64,000 nt of DNA from the NCBI RefSeq assembly GCF_900103875.1, contig NZ_LT629705.1, forward strand, positions 6,333,001 to 6,397,000. Direction: 5' to 3'. Shown here piece after piece: positions 35,536 to 43,709 of the stretch; positions within the stretch are counted from its first letter, which is position 1, and each line of letters opens with the position of its first letter. The stretch is from Pseudomonas arsenicoxydans. Its GTDB lineage: Bacteria > Pseudomonadota > Gammaproteobacteria > Pseudomonadales > Pseudomonadaceae. The translations under genes and the position numbers were made by a program. The notes under the pieces are model-generated. The model was not told where the DNA came from and ran no database searches. It worked only from the letters and a program-made list of their open reading frames with translations.

Positions 35536-36852
35536 ATGACGACCAGCACCGCTTTCAGCGACACCACGCCTGCGCAACCGACCAACTCCGCCACCCGCGT
35601 CGCGACGGCGAGTTTTATCGGCACTGCCATCGAGTTCTACGACTTCTACGTTTACGCCACAGCCGCTGCGCTGGTGATCGGTCCGGTGTTCTTTCCGCAG
35701 ACCTCCGGCACCGCGCAAATGCTCTCGGCATTTCTCACCTTTGGTATCGCTTTTCTTGCCCGACCGCTGGGTTCAGCCCTGTTTGGTCACTTCGGTGACC
35801 GTATCGGACGTAAATCGACACTGGTTGCCTCCCTGCTGTTGATGGGCGTGTGCACCACGTTGATCGGCGTGTTGCCGGGTTACGACAGCATTGGCGCCTG
35901 GGCGCCGATCCTGTTGTGCGTACTGCGTTTTGGCCAAGGCCTTGGGCTCGGTGGCGAATGGGGCGGCGCGGCGTTGCTGGCGACGGAGAATGCGCCCAAA
36001 GGTAAACGTGCCTGGTTCGGCATGTTTCCGCAGCTCGGCCCTTCCATCGGCTTTCTGGCCGCCAACGGTCTGTTCCTGACATTGGCCATGACCTTGAATG
36101 ACGAGCAGTTCCGCTCGTGGGGCTGGCGGATTCCGTTCCTGCTCAGCGCCGTGCTGGTGATGGTGGGCTTGTACGTGCGCCTCAAACTCCACGAGACCCC
36201 GGTGTTCGCCAACGCCATGGCTCGTCAGGAACGGGTGAAAATCCCGTTGGTCGAGTTGTTCAGCCAGTACTGGGCGCCGATGCTGCTGGGTGCCGGTTCG
36301 ATGGTGGTGTGCTACGCGCTGTTCTACATCTCGACGGTGTTTTCGTTGAGTTATGGCGTGTTGACGCTTGGTTACACGCGGGAAACGTTTCTCGCCCTGC
36401 TGTGCTTCGCCGTCCTGTTCATGGCGGCGGCAACACCGTTATCGGCCTGGGCCAGTGACCGCTACGGACGCAAACCGGTGCTGATCATCGGCGGCGTGCT
36501 GGCGATTCTGTCCGGATTTTTGATGGAACCGCTGCTGACTCAGGGTTCGACCTGGGGCGTGGCGCTGTTCCTGTGCATCGAGCTGTTTCTGATGGGTGTG
36601 ACGTTCGCACCGATGGGCGCGCTGCTGCCGGAGCTGTTTCCGACCCACGTTCGCTATACCGGTGCATCGGCGGCCTACAACCTGGGCGGCATCGTCGGAG
36701 CCTCGGCGGCGCCGTTCTTCGCACAGAAACTGGTGGCAATGGGTGGTTTGAGTTATGTCGGCGGGTATGTATCGGGGGCGGCGGTGCTGAGCTTGATTGC
36801 CGTGCTGTGCCTGAAAGAGACGCGCAATAACGATTTGAATCGGGTGGCCTGA
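35536..36852 (+). CDS. MFS transporter, metabolite:H+ symporter (MHS) type
   Basis: Inner-membrane symporter of 438 residues with twelve predicted segments. Both MFS signature loops are present: GHFGDRIGRKSTLV between segments 2 and 3, and ASDRYGRKPVLI between 8 and 9. The opening ATASFIGTAIEFYDFYVYATAA is the mark of the MHS family (shikimate, alpha-ketoglutarate, proline/betaine, citrate symporters). The substrate is not determinable. In-frame ATGs exist upstream (35482, 35515), but the ATG at 35536 gives the normal hydrophilic N-terminus of about 30 residues. A REP doublet follows the stop. Confidence 0.9.
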   Translation: MTTSTAFSDTTPAQPTNSATRVATASFIGTAIEFYDFYVYATAAALVIGPVFFPQTSGTAQMLSAFLTFGIAFLARPLGSALFGHFGDRIGRKSTLVASLLLMGVCTTLIGVLPGYDSIGAWAPILLCVLRFGQGLGLGGEWGGAALLATENAPKGKRAWFGMFPQLGPSIGFLAANGLFLTLAMTLNDEQFRSWGWRIPFLLSAVLVMVGLYVRLKLHETPVFANAMARQERVKIPLVELFSQYWAPMLLGAGSMVVCYALFYISTVFSLSYGVLTLGYTRETFLALLCFAVLFMAAATPLSAWASDRYGRKPVLIIGGVLAILSGFLMEPLLTQGSTWGVALFLCIELFLMGVTFAPMGALLPELFPTHVRYTGASAAYNLGGIVGASAAPFFAQKLVAMGGLSYVGGYVSGAAVLSLIAVLCLKETRNNDLNRVA

Positions 36853-36860
36853 TAGACCGC

Positions 36861-36956
36861 CATCGCGGGCAAGCCCGCTCCCACAGGGTTCTCGGTTAGT
36901 CACAGATTGTGTGCATACCGCAAAACCAATGTGGGAGCGGGCTTGCCCGCGAAAGG
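36861..36956. repeat. REP doublet between the MFS gene and purT
   Basis: CATCGCGGGCAAGCCCGCTC and its complement GAGCGGGCTTGCCCGCGA in opposite orientation, with a 35-40 base spacer. It sits between two convergent genes, a common position for REP doublets. Confidence 0.85.
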
Positions 36957-36966
36957 CGCGCCTCGT

Positions 36967-38148
36967 TTACAGCTCGACGACGACAGCCTGGGACGCGCGG
37001 GTCGCTTTAGCACGAGCGGCCTCAATCGACTCATCCCGCGCCAACGCCACGCCCATCCGGCGCTGACCATTCACTTCAGGCTTGCCGAACAGGCGCAACG
37101 CCGTATCCGGCTCGCTCAATGCAGCCCCCAGATTGGCAAACGCGGTCTGGGTCGATTGCCCCTCCACCAGAATCACCGCCGAAGCCGAAGGTCCGAACTG
37201 ACGGACCAACGGAATCGGCAGGCCGAGAATTGCCCGTGCGTGCAGCGCGAACTGCGACAGATCCTGAGAAATCAAGGTCACCAGACCGGTGTCATGTGGA
37301 CGCGGCGACACTTCGCTGAACCACACCTGATCACCTTTGATGAACAGCTCGACACCAAACAGACCGCGACCGCCCAAGGCTTCGGTGACCGCTTTGGCAA
37401 CGCGCTCGGATTCAGCCAAGGCAATCGGGCTCATGGCTTGTGGCTGCCAGGATTCCTGATAGTCGCCCTTCTCCTGACGATGGCCGACTGGCGCACAGAA
37501 CGTCGTGCCGCCAATGTGACGCACGGTCAGCAAGGTGATTTCGTAATCGAAATCGATGAAGCCTTCGATGATCACGCGGCCTTTACCGGCACGACCACCT
37601 TCCTGCGCGTAATCCCAAGCGGTTTTCACGTCATCGGCGCTGCGCAGCAGGCTCTGGCCTTTACCCGACGAACTCATCACCGGCTTGACCACGCACGGGA
37701 AGCCCAGATCCTCGACGGCCTTGCTGTAATCCTCGAAGGTGTCGGCGAAGTGATAAGGCGAGGTCGGCAGGTCCAGCTCTTCGGCGGCCAGGCGACGGAT
37801 GCCTTCGCGGTTCATGGTCAGCTGTGCGGCACGCGCAGTCGGGATCACGGTGAAGCCTTCGGCTTCCAGTTCCACGAGGGTCGCGGTGGCGATGGCTTCG
37901 ATTTCCGGCACGATGAAGTGCGGCTTCTCGGCTTCGATCACCGCACGCAGGGCGGCGCCGTCGAGCATGTTGATCACGTGGCTGCGATGCGCGACCTGCA
38001 TGGCCGGCGCATTGGCGTAGCGATCCACGGCAATCACTTCAACGCCCAGGCGTTGCAGCTCGATCACCACTTCCTTGCCCAACTCACCACAGCCACACAG
38101 CAATACGCGGGTCGCGGTTGGCGACAATGGAGTTCCGATACGGGTCAT
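36967..38148 (-). CDS. purT: Formate-dependent phosphoribosylglycinamide formyltransferase
   Basis: ATP- and formate-dependent formylation of GAR in purine biosynthesis. It has 393 residues and is an ATP-grasp enzyme: N-terminal [21 protein letters not shown], central [18 protein letters not shown] glycine loop, and metal/ATP ligands in [24 protein letters not shown]. It is complete, with a usual length (about 392). Together with purL in this window, it shows de novo purine synthesis genes dispersed on the chromosome. It is transcribed away from the VUT gene's 3' end, which lies upstream. Confidence 0.96.
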   Translation of the reverse strand: MTRIGTPLSPTATRVLLCGCGELGKEVVIELQRLGVEVIAVDRYANAPAMQVAHRSHVINMLDGAALRAVIEAEKPHFIVPEIEAIATATLVELEAEGFTVIPTARAAQLTMNREGIRRLAAEELDLPTSPYHFADTFEDYSKAVEDLGFPCVVKPVMSSSGKGQSLLRSADDVKTAWDYAQEGGRAGKGRVIIEGFIDFDYEITLLTVRHIGGTTFCAPVGHRQEKGDYQESWQPQAMSPIALAESERVAKAVTEALGGRGLFGVELFIKGDQVWFSEVSPRPHDTGLVTLISQDLSQFALHARAILGLPIPLVRQFGPSASAVILVEGQSTQTAFANLGAALSEPDTALRLFGKPEVNGQRRMGVALARDESIEAARAKATRASQAVVVEL

Positions 38149-38240
38149 CTCAGGTCCTCAAGAAGCGGATCATCGAGGGAGGCAGCAACGTGCGCGCGTC
38201 CCCAAAGCGCGGCATTTTACATGAACCGCAGGGTTTGGCT

Positions 38241-38708
38241 TCAGCTGACGACGGCCTGTTTGCGCAGGCGCCAGGCCATGATCAGCCACACGGCCGTGAC
38301 ACCAGCGAACTTCGAGGCCATGGCGGTGAGGATCACGCCCGGCGTGAACGCGTCGATCATGCCGAAGAAGATGAAGGTATCGAGGGGAATGCTCAGGGCC
38401 GAACTTATCCACAGGCGATCGTGCAAGGGCCGCTTGGTGATGCTGAATACCAGCCAGTCAATGCACTCGGACACCGCGAACGCCGTGGCGCTGGCCAATG
38501 CAATGGACGGATCGGACGTAACGTATGACAGGACCAGTGCCGCGAGCATTGCAGCAAGAGCGCCGTGGCCGAAGCGGGTTTGCACCATGTCGCGCAAGAC
38601 AAACACCAACCCGCCCCAGGCCGACCAGATGATGTCCAGGTGCGGGGCGGTGGAAAAGGCGTAGTTGATCAGCACAACACTGCTGATGTAGGCGATAAGG
38701 AAGAACAT
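38241..38708 (-). CDS. VUT family (YhhQ-like) membrane transporter
   Basis: Membrane protein of 155 residues with about five hydrophobic segments, in the vitamin-uptake/queuosine-precursor transporter family (YhhQ-type). Features are MFFLIAYISSVVLINYAFS, a conserved IIWSAWGGLVFVLRDMVQTRFG loop, and SECIDWLVFSITKR, SALSIPLDTFIFF further on. It is shorter than E. coli YhhQ (about 220), which may mean a family variant. By family it could import preQ0, preQ1 or a related precursor; that is inference. Stop lies 93 bases before the purT start. Confidence 0.75.
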   Translation of the reverse strand: MFFLIAYISSVVLINYAFSTAPHLDIIWSAWGGLVFVLRDMVQTRFGHGALAAMLAALVLSYVTSDPSIALASATAFAVSECIDWLVFSITKRPLHDRLWISSALSIPLDTFIFFGMIDAFTPGVILTAMASKFAGVTAVWLIMAWRLRKQAVVS

Positions 38709-38749
38709 GGGAACGTGGGATACCTGTCAATTTGGCGCACAGAGTAGCG

Positions 38750-38847
38750 TAGGAGCTGAGGAGTGCAACGAGGCTGCGATCTTTTGATCTTGTCTTGTAA
38801 AAAACAAAGTCAAAAGATCGCAGCCTCGTTTTACTCGACAGCTCCTA
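38750..38847. repeat. Inverted repeat (AAAGATCGCAGCCT family)
   Basis: TAGGAGCTG...AACGAGGCTGCGATCTTTTGA and TCAAAAGATCGCAGCCTCGTT...CAGCTCCTA form two long arms with small mismatches around a 20-base centre. A further tandem CTACACAGCTGCTACACAGC follows. It is the same family as the perfect copy at 44723. Confidence 0.85.
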
Positions 38848-38866
38848 CACAGCTGCTACACAGCTC

Positions 38867-39082
38867 CTACAGGTCTGGCGTTTTGCCCAGCATCCAGAGC
38901 AGGCCGCTGGATTTGGCCCGCTCATTACACAAGCCCAACACTTTGCGGCGCTCTTCGTTGTCCATCCGGCTCCAACGGGTGATTTCCTCCACCGTGCGCT
39001 GGCACCCGGTGCAAATATCATCCTCGTCCAGCGCGCAAATGTTCACGCAGGGCGACAGGACCGGTCGTTCGCTAGCGCTCAT
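38867..39082 (-). CDS. DUF1289 domain protein
   Basis: Small protein of 71 residues with four Cys ([18 protein letters not shown] plus an upstream SPC) that match the Cys-rich metal-binding-like DUF1289 motif; function unknown. The tail [15 protein letters not shown] is family-typical. Its start overlaps the gamma-carbonic anhydrase stop by four bases (ATGA-type), so the genes are translated together. Confidence 0.85.
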   Translation of the reverse strand: MSASERPVLSPCVNICALDEDDICTGCQRTVEEITRWSRMDNEERRKVLGLCNERAKSSGLLWMLGKTPDL

Positions 39083-39603
39083 TCGTCCTGCTCGACCAGA
39101 TCACGGGCATAGCGCTGCGAGTTATGCACATAGTGCGCGGCACTGGCCTCCAGCATCTTTTTCTGCGGCTCGGTCAATTCACGAACCACCTTGCCCGGCG
39201 AGCCCATGACCAGCGAGCCGTCCGGAATCTCCTTGCCCTCACCGATCAGCGAGTTGGCGCCGATGATGCAGTTCTTGCCGATCTTCGCGCCGTTGAGAAT
39301 CACCGCGTTAATGCCGATCAGGCTGTAATCGCCCACGGTGCAGCCGTGAAGCATGGCGTTGTGGCCAATGGTCACGCCGGTGCCGATGGTCAGCGGGTAG
39401 CCCATGTCGGTGTGCATCACCGTGCCGTCCTGGACGTTGCTGTTTTTGCCGATCAGGATCAATTCGTTGTCGCCACGCAACACAGCGTTGAACCAGACGT
39501 TGGCGCCCTCTTCCAGCTTGACCTTGCCCACCAGCACGGCATTGGGTGCGACCCAGCTCTGCGGATGGGTTTCGACGCGGGCATCGCCCAGGCGATATTT
39601 CAT
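39079..39603 (-). CDS. Gamma-carbonic anhydrase family protein
   Basis: Left-handed beta-helix trimer subunit of 174 residues, similar to E. coli YrdA. Hexapeptide repeats run from about 20 to 130, e.g. [20 protein letters not shown] and [20 protein letters not shown]. Candidate zinc ligands are His in VMHTDMG, GHNAML and LHGCT. Enzymatic carbonic anhydrase activity is not certain in this branch. The C-terminal helix [19 protein letters not shown] is normal. First gene of a two-gene unit with the DUF1289 protein. Confidence 0.9.
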   Translation of the reverse strand: MKYRLGDARVETHPQSWVAPNAVLVGKVKLEEGANVWFNAVLRGDNELILIGKNSNVQDGTVMHTDMGYPLTIGTGVTIGHNAMLHGCTVGDYSLIGINAVILNGAKIGKNCIIGANSLIGEGKEIPDGSLVMGSPGKVVRELTEPQKKMLEASAAHYVHNSQRYARDLVEQDE

Positions 39604-39657
39604 CTTGTTTTCCTCAAGGCTCAGGCAGCCGCGTTTCTCGCCATACGAACGATGGCT

Positions 39658-40257
39658 TCAACTATTGATAAAACTTTTGGGTGGGTGATGCAGGCTGATG
39701 TCAGCGTCATAAAGCAGGTTGATCAACTCTACGATCATGATCGCGGTCAGGCCCCAGATCTTGTACTCACCATAACGATAACTCGGCACGTACCAGCTGC
39801 GCCCCTGGTAATCGATGCGGTGAGTGTGTTCCCGAGGATCTTCGCGGAAGAACTCCAGCGGCACACTGAACACCGCTGCGATTTCGGCATCGTTGGCCAG
39901 GTATTCGACAAAGTCCGGAATGACACCGACATACGGTGTGACCTTGATGCCATGCAGGGAAATCAACGGGCTTAACGGGCCAATGACTTCGACCAGCCCT
40001 GGCGGCAGGCCGATTTCTTCTTCGGCTTCGCGCAGTGCGGTGAAAATCAGGTCGGGGTCTTCGGGGTCGCGACGACCGCCGGGAAAGGCCACTTCACCGC
40101 CATGGGTCGAGAGCCCGCTGGCGCGCAGGGTCAGAACCAGTTCCGGTTCGTCACTGCGAGTGATGGGCACCAATACCGCGGCCTCGGGGAAACGCTTGTC
40201 GGTTTCCAGTGTGCGTGGGATGTGGTTGCTTACTCGATGCAGTAGCTCGTCCAGCAT
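39658..40257 (-). CDS. Nudix hydrolase, CoA pyrophosphatase type
   Basis: Predicted pyrophosphatase of CoA and related compounds (NudL/YeaB branch), 199 residues. The Nudix box is visible as GGRRDPEDPDLIFTALREAEEEIGL with the preceding LRASGLSTHGGEVAFPGG (quoted in parts), and the branch-specific UPF0035 pattern LXXHXGXVAFPGG is met by STHGGEVAFPGG. C-terminal LTAIMIVELINLLYD is typical. It is transcribed divergently from the next Nudix gene. Confidence 0.9.
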   Translation of the reverse strand: MLDELLHRVSNHIPRTLETDKRFPEAAVLVPITRSDEPELVLTLRASGLSTHGGEVAFPGGRRDPEDPDLIFTALREAEEEIGLPPGLVEVIGPLSPLISLHGIKVTPYVGVIPDFVEYLANDAEIAAVFSVPLEFFREDPREHTHRIDYQGRSWYVPSYRYGEYKIWGLTAIMIVELINLLYDADISLHHPPKSFINS

Positions 40258-40403
40258 GAGACTTCTCGACTTGTTCGCTACCTTGCATCATGCACCAATC
40301 GAACCTGTCGCCCAACCCCATAACCACTGCATGTCGCTAAACGACAACTTGCCGACAGACACCGACGCACGCCAAGATAGGCGCAGCATTCAGGAACCCA
40401 AGC

Positions 40404-40955
40404 ATGAAATTTTGCAGTCAGTGCGGCAACCCGGTCACCCAGCGCATTCCCGAAGGCGATTCGCGCCTGCGTTTCGTCTGCGACAGCTGTCAGGCGATTC
40501 ACTATCAAAACCCCAACATCGTTGCCGGCTGTGTAGCGACCTGGGGCTCGAAAGTGTTGCTGTGCCGACGCGCCATCGAGCCTCGGCTCGGATACTGGAC
40601 CCTCCCCGCCGGGTTTATGGAGAACGGTGAGACCATCGAGCAGGCAGCTGTTCGCGAAACGGCCGAAGAGGCCTGCGCACGGGTGCGCAACCTGAGCATC
40701 TACACGTTGATCGATGTACCGCACATCAGCCAGGTGCATGTATTCTTTCGCGCCGAACTGGTGGACCTGGATTTTTCCGCGGGTCCCGAGAGCCTGGAAG
40801 TGCAGCTTTTCGACGAAGCCGACATCCCGTGGTCCGAGCTGGCTTTCCGCACGGTGGGCCGTACCCTAGAATGCTTCTTCGCTGACCGGCGGACAGAGGT
40901 TTACCCTGTGCGGTCCGAATCGATCCCGCCGCTTGCTCAGCCTGCCAACACCTAA
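40404..40955 (+). CDS. Nudix hydrolase with N-terminal zinc ribbon
   Basis: Protein of 183 residues. A zinc ribbon (CSQCGNP...CDSCQAIHYQNP, Cys pairs at about residues 4/7 and 29/32) is followed by a Nudix domain with the box GFMENGETIEQAAVRETAEEA, a NUDT/NADH-pyrophosphatase-like arrangement; the substrate is not known. The C-terminal 60 residues hold a LEVQLFDEADIPWSELAF segment that is usual for this group. It is the sole plus-strand gene of its unit. Confidence 0.9.
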   Translation: MKFCSQCGNPVTQRIPEGDSRLRFVCDSCQAIHYQNPNIVAGCVATWGSKVLLCRRAIEPRLGYWTLPAGFMENGETIEQAAVRETAEEACARVRNLSIYTLIDVPHISQVHVFFRAELVDLDFSAGPESLEVQLFDEADIPWSELAFRTVGRTLECFFADRRTEVYPVRSESIPPLAQPANT

Positions 40956-41023
40956 AGCTCCTGGCTCCAAAATCACCTATAACTAACTAAATAGTCGCGA
41001 CACCTTTCAGGGATATCGTTTCA

Positions 41024-41527
41024 ATGCGCTGGTTGCTTGCCGTGTTTTGTTTGTCGTTCGTTGCCCTGTCACAGGCTTCCGTTGCGGAGACCCTGAACGG
41101 CAGAGTCATCGAGAAAGTTCTGGTTTTGAAATCCGCCCACCAATTGCAGCTGATCAACGACGGCAAGCCGATCAAGACCTATCGCATCTCCCTGGGCAAA
41201 AGCCCCAGGGGGCCGAAGTTGATGGAAGGCGACAAACGCACGCCTGAAGGCTTCTATTGGCTGGACTGGCGCAAGGTCAGCGACAAATTCAATCTGGCGA
41301 TGCACATTTCCTACCCGAACATTAGCGACTCTGCCCGCGCCCGGCGTGAAGGTGTCGCGCCGGGGAGCATGATCATGATCCATGGCACGCCAGACACCGA
41401 AGACACTCCCGAAGACCTGTTCCACACGCTGGACTGGACCGACGGCTGCATCGCCATGCGCAACATGGACATGCGCGAAGTCTGGGGCCTGGTGCCCGAT
41501 GGCACGATGATCGAGATTCGCCCGTAA
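41024..41527 (+). CDS. L,D-transpeptidase family protein (YkuD domain)
   Basis: Exported protein of 167 residues. A signal peptide (MRWLLAVFCLSFVALSQASVA) leads into a YkuD domain with the sequence KVLVLKSAHQLQLINDGKPI near its start. The catalytic residues are His120 in MIHGTP and Cys142 in WTDGCIAM. The usual motif is S-H/x-G-C-I-R-M, and here Thr-Asp precede the Gly-Cys and Ala replaces Arg, a form seen in the YafK-like branch, so the substrate may be a non-standard one. It would act on peptidoglycan cross-links or lipoprotein linkage in the periplasm. No partner gene is adjacent. Confidence 0.85.
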   Translation: MRWLLAVFCLSFVALSQASVAETLNGRVIEKVLVLKSAHQLQLINDGKPIKTYRISLGKSPRGPKLMEGDKRTPEGFYWLDWRKVSDKFNLAMHISYPNISDSARARREGVAPGSMIMIHGTPDTEDTPEDLFHTLDWTDGCIAMRNMDMREVWGLVPDGTMIEIRP

Positions 41528-41555
41528 CGACGACCTTCCGTCGCCCCTCGAAAAA

Positions 41556-41646
41556 TAAATTCAAAAGATCGTAGCCTGCATCAGCGCCTGACGGGGAGAT
41601 ACCAATTCCCCCTGTAACCGCTGCCGCAGGCTGCGATCTTTGCATT
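41556..41646. repeat. Inverted repeat (AAAGATCGCAGCCT family), diverged
   Basis: ATTCAAAAGATCGTAGCCTG faces CAGGCTGCGATCTTTGCATTC around a centre containing GGGGAGATACCAATTCCCC. It is the more decayed relative of the repeats at 38750 and 44723. Confidence 0.75.
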
Positions 41647-41661
41647 CAAAATCCCCACCGC

Positions 41662-41768
41662 TAATACCACTTCAAACCTAACAGCCTCCAGCTTATCCGG
41701 CAGGCCAGGCTTTGCGGCGCCTGCAGCAAAGTACTGGCATTGACATGGTATTCAAGTGGTATTAATTT
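41662..41768 (+). promoter_or_regulatory. nagR promoter with candidate NagR operators
   Basis: A -35 box TTGACA (41740-41745), a 17-base spacer and a -10-like TAATTT (41763-41768). The spacer and its edge are TGGTATT-CAAG-TGGTATT (41746-41752 and 41757-41763), two direct repeats one helical turn apart. An inverted copy, TAATACCACTTCAA, lies at 41662-41675, 80 bases upstream, and its complement matches TTCAAGTGGTATTA (41751-41764) at 13 of 14 positions. Repeats and boxes are seen directly; NagR binding and looping are inferred. Confidence 0.6.
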
Positions 41769-41819
41769 TCGGCCATTCGCGGGAAACAACACTCCAATAT
41801 CCGCATCGGACATCCCTAC

Positions 41820-42551
41820 ATGAATGACCTCCAGGCCTTGCGCCCCGACGACACCCAGCCAACGCCGCTGTACTTGCAACTGGCGCGCAATCTGGAAACG
41901 GCGATTCATGCCGGTCAGTGGAAAGCCGAACAGGCCATGCCGTCAGAGCGCAATCTCAGCGAAGTGCTAGGCATTTCGCGGGTCACCGCGCGCAAGGCGC
42001 TGGAAGTGCTGTTCGAGCAAGGCCTGATCCGCCGGAATCAAGGCTCCGGCACGTTCATCACGCCACGCCTCGAACAACCGCTGTCGCGTCTTTCCGGGTT
42101 CAGCGAGATGCTGCGCCTCAAGGGCTTCGTCCCCGGTTCGCAATGGCTGGAGCGCGAAATCACCCCGCCGACCCACGAAGAACTGATCCGCCTCGGCCTT
42201 TCACCGAACGACAAGGTCGCGCGGCTCAAACGCCTGCGCAAAGCCGACGACACCGTCATGGCGATCGAGATGAGCACCCTGCCCGCCTCGATCATTCCCA
42301 AACCACAAGCGGTGGGCGACTCCCTCTACGAATACCTCGACGGCATCGGCAAACCGATCGTCCGCGCCCTGCAACACATCCAGGCGATCAACGCCTCGGA
42401 CGAATTCGCCGCCCTGGTCGGCATCGCCCCCGGCACCGCCATGCTGCTGATGACCCGGGTCGGCTACCTGGAAGACAACACGCCGATTGAAGTCACCGAC
42501 ACCTATTGCCGCAACGACTACTACGACTTTGTCGCAGAGCTTCGTAGATAA
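41820..42551 (+). CDS. nagR: GntR/HutC family regulator NagR
   Basis: Repressor of 243 residues with an N-terminal GntR winged helix (LYLQLARNLETAIHAGQWKA, PSERNLSEVLGISRVTARKALE) and a C-terminal UTRA effector domain (about 95-235). Members of this branch bind GlcNAc-6-P or GlcN-6-P, which releases DNA. It precedes nagA, the SIS gene, nagF and nagE in the same direction, as in P. aeruginosa PA3757-PA3761, so it most likely controls the GlcNAc PTS. The gap to nagA is 51 bases. See the promoter entry for the operator candidates. Confidence 0.92.
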   Translation: MNDLQALRPDDTQPTPLYLQLARNLETAIHAGQWKAEQAMPSERNLSEVLGISRVTARKALEVLFEQGLIRRNQGSGTFITPRLEQPLSRLSGFSEMLRLKGFVPGSQWLEREITPPTHEELIRLGLSPNDKVARLKRLRKADDTVMAIEMSTLPASIIPKPQAVGDSLYEYLDGIGKPIVRALQHIQAINASDEFAALVGIAPGTAMLLMTRVGYLEDNTPIEVTDTYCRNDYYDFVAELRR

Positions 42552-42602
42552 AGGGCTTCGCCGCTAAAGGCTTTGCCGCTCATCGAGCAACGAGAACCGA
42601 TC

Positions 42603-43709
42603 ATGTCCGAAGACAACATCCTCACCGCCCACGGCTGGGTTCGCGGCCGGCTGATTCACGAACATGGCAAGGTCGTGTCCATTGAAGGCGTGCCGTGCGA
42701 TCCGGCCGACAACGACCTGCCCTACCTGCTGCCCGGCTTCATCGACCTGCACGTTCACGGCGGTGGCGGCAAAGACATCATGGAAGGCGCAAGCGCCTTC
42801 GAAACCATCAGCAAAACCCACGTACGTTTCGGCACCACTGCGCTGCTGGCCACCACCATGACTGCGCCGAGCGAAGAGATTTCCAGCGTGCTCAAGGCCG
42901 TCGGCGAGTTTTGTGAGCAACGTCCGAAAGGCTGCGCCCGCGTGCTCGGCGTGCACCTGGAAGGTCCCTACATCAACCCCGGAAAACTCGGCGCCCAACC
43001 GAATTTCGCCCACACCGCACTGATGGCCGAAGTCGAAGAATATCTGGCCCTGGCGCCGATCCGGGTGATCACCATCGCCCCGGAAATCGCCGGCCACGAC
43101 GCCTTGATCCGCGACCTCAGTGCGCGCGGTATCCGCATGCAAATCGGCCACACCCTCGGCAGTTATGAGGAAGGCGTTGCCGCGCTGGCGGCCGGCGCGA
43201 GTAGTTTCACTCACCTCTACAACGCCATGAGTCCATTACATCACCGCGAGCCTGGCATCGTCGGCGCCGCACTGGCGCACGCCAAGTACGCCGAGCTGAT
43301 CCCGGACTTGCTGCACGTGCATCCCGGCGCCATCCGCGTCGCCCTGCGCGCCATTCCCTGCCTGTATTGCGTCACCGATTCCACCGCTGCCGCCGGCATG
43401 CCGGACGGTGAATACAAGCTCGGCAGCCACACGGTCACCAAGTGCCTGGGTGGCGTGCGTTTGCCCGATGGCACGCTGGCCGGCAGCACGCTGACCATGG
43501 ATCAGGCGTTGCGCAATCTGGTGAAAGTCGGGTTGTCGGTGGCCGATGCCTCGCAACGTCTTTCGCAATTCCCCGCCGACTACCTCGGCCTTCAAGAGCG
43601 TGGCCGCCTTGCGCCAGGCAGCTGGGCCGACTGCGTGCGGCTGGATCGCTCACTCACACTGACCGCCGTCATGGTCGAAGGAGAAGACATTGACTTCAAA
43701 AATGCTTGA
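42603..43709 (+). CDS. nagA: N-acetylglucosamine-6-phosphate deacetylase
   Basis: Removes acetate from GlcNAc-6-P to give GlcN-6-P. It has 368 residues and belongs to the amidohydrolase superfamily. Metal and catalytic residues are visible in LHVHGGGGKDIMEG, LEGPYINPGKLGA, QIGHTLGSYE, HLYNAMSPLHHREPG and the catalytic Asp in VTDSTAAAGMPDG. The preferred ATG at 42603 excludes a 10-residue in-frame extension. Its last bases overlap the start of the SIS gene (TTG at 43690), so translation is coupled. Confidence 0.95.
   Translation: MSEDNILTAHGWVRGRLIHEHGKVVSIEGVPCDPADNDLPYLLPGFIDLHVHGGGGKDIMEGASAFETISKTHVRFGTTALLATTMTAPSEEISSVLKAVGEFCEQRPKGCARVLGVHLEGPYINPGKLGAQPNFAHTALMAEVEEYLALAPIRVITIAPEIAGHDALIRDLSARGIRMQIGHTLGSYEEGVAALAAGASSFTHLYNAMSPLHHREPGIVGAALAHAKYAELIPDLLHVHPGAIRVALRAIPCLYCVTDSTAAAGMPDGEYKLGSHTVTKCLGGVRLPDGTLAGSTLTMDQALRNLVKVGLSVADASQRLSQFPADYLGLQERGRLAPGSWADCVRLDRSLTLTAVMVEGEDIDFKNA

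Noticed and set aside
36907..38664. 585-residue open frame opposite purT and the VUT gene
   Set aside because: Spans two well-supported minus-strand genes and starts in a REP unit; composition artefact.
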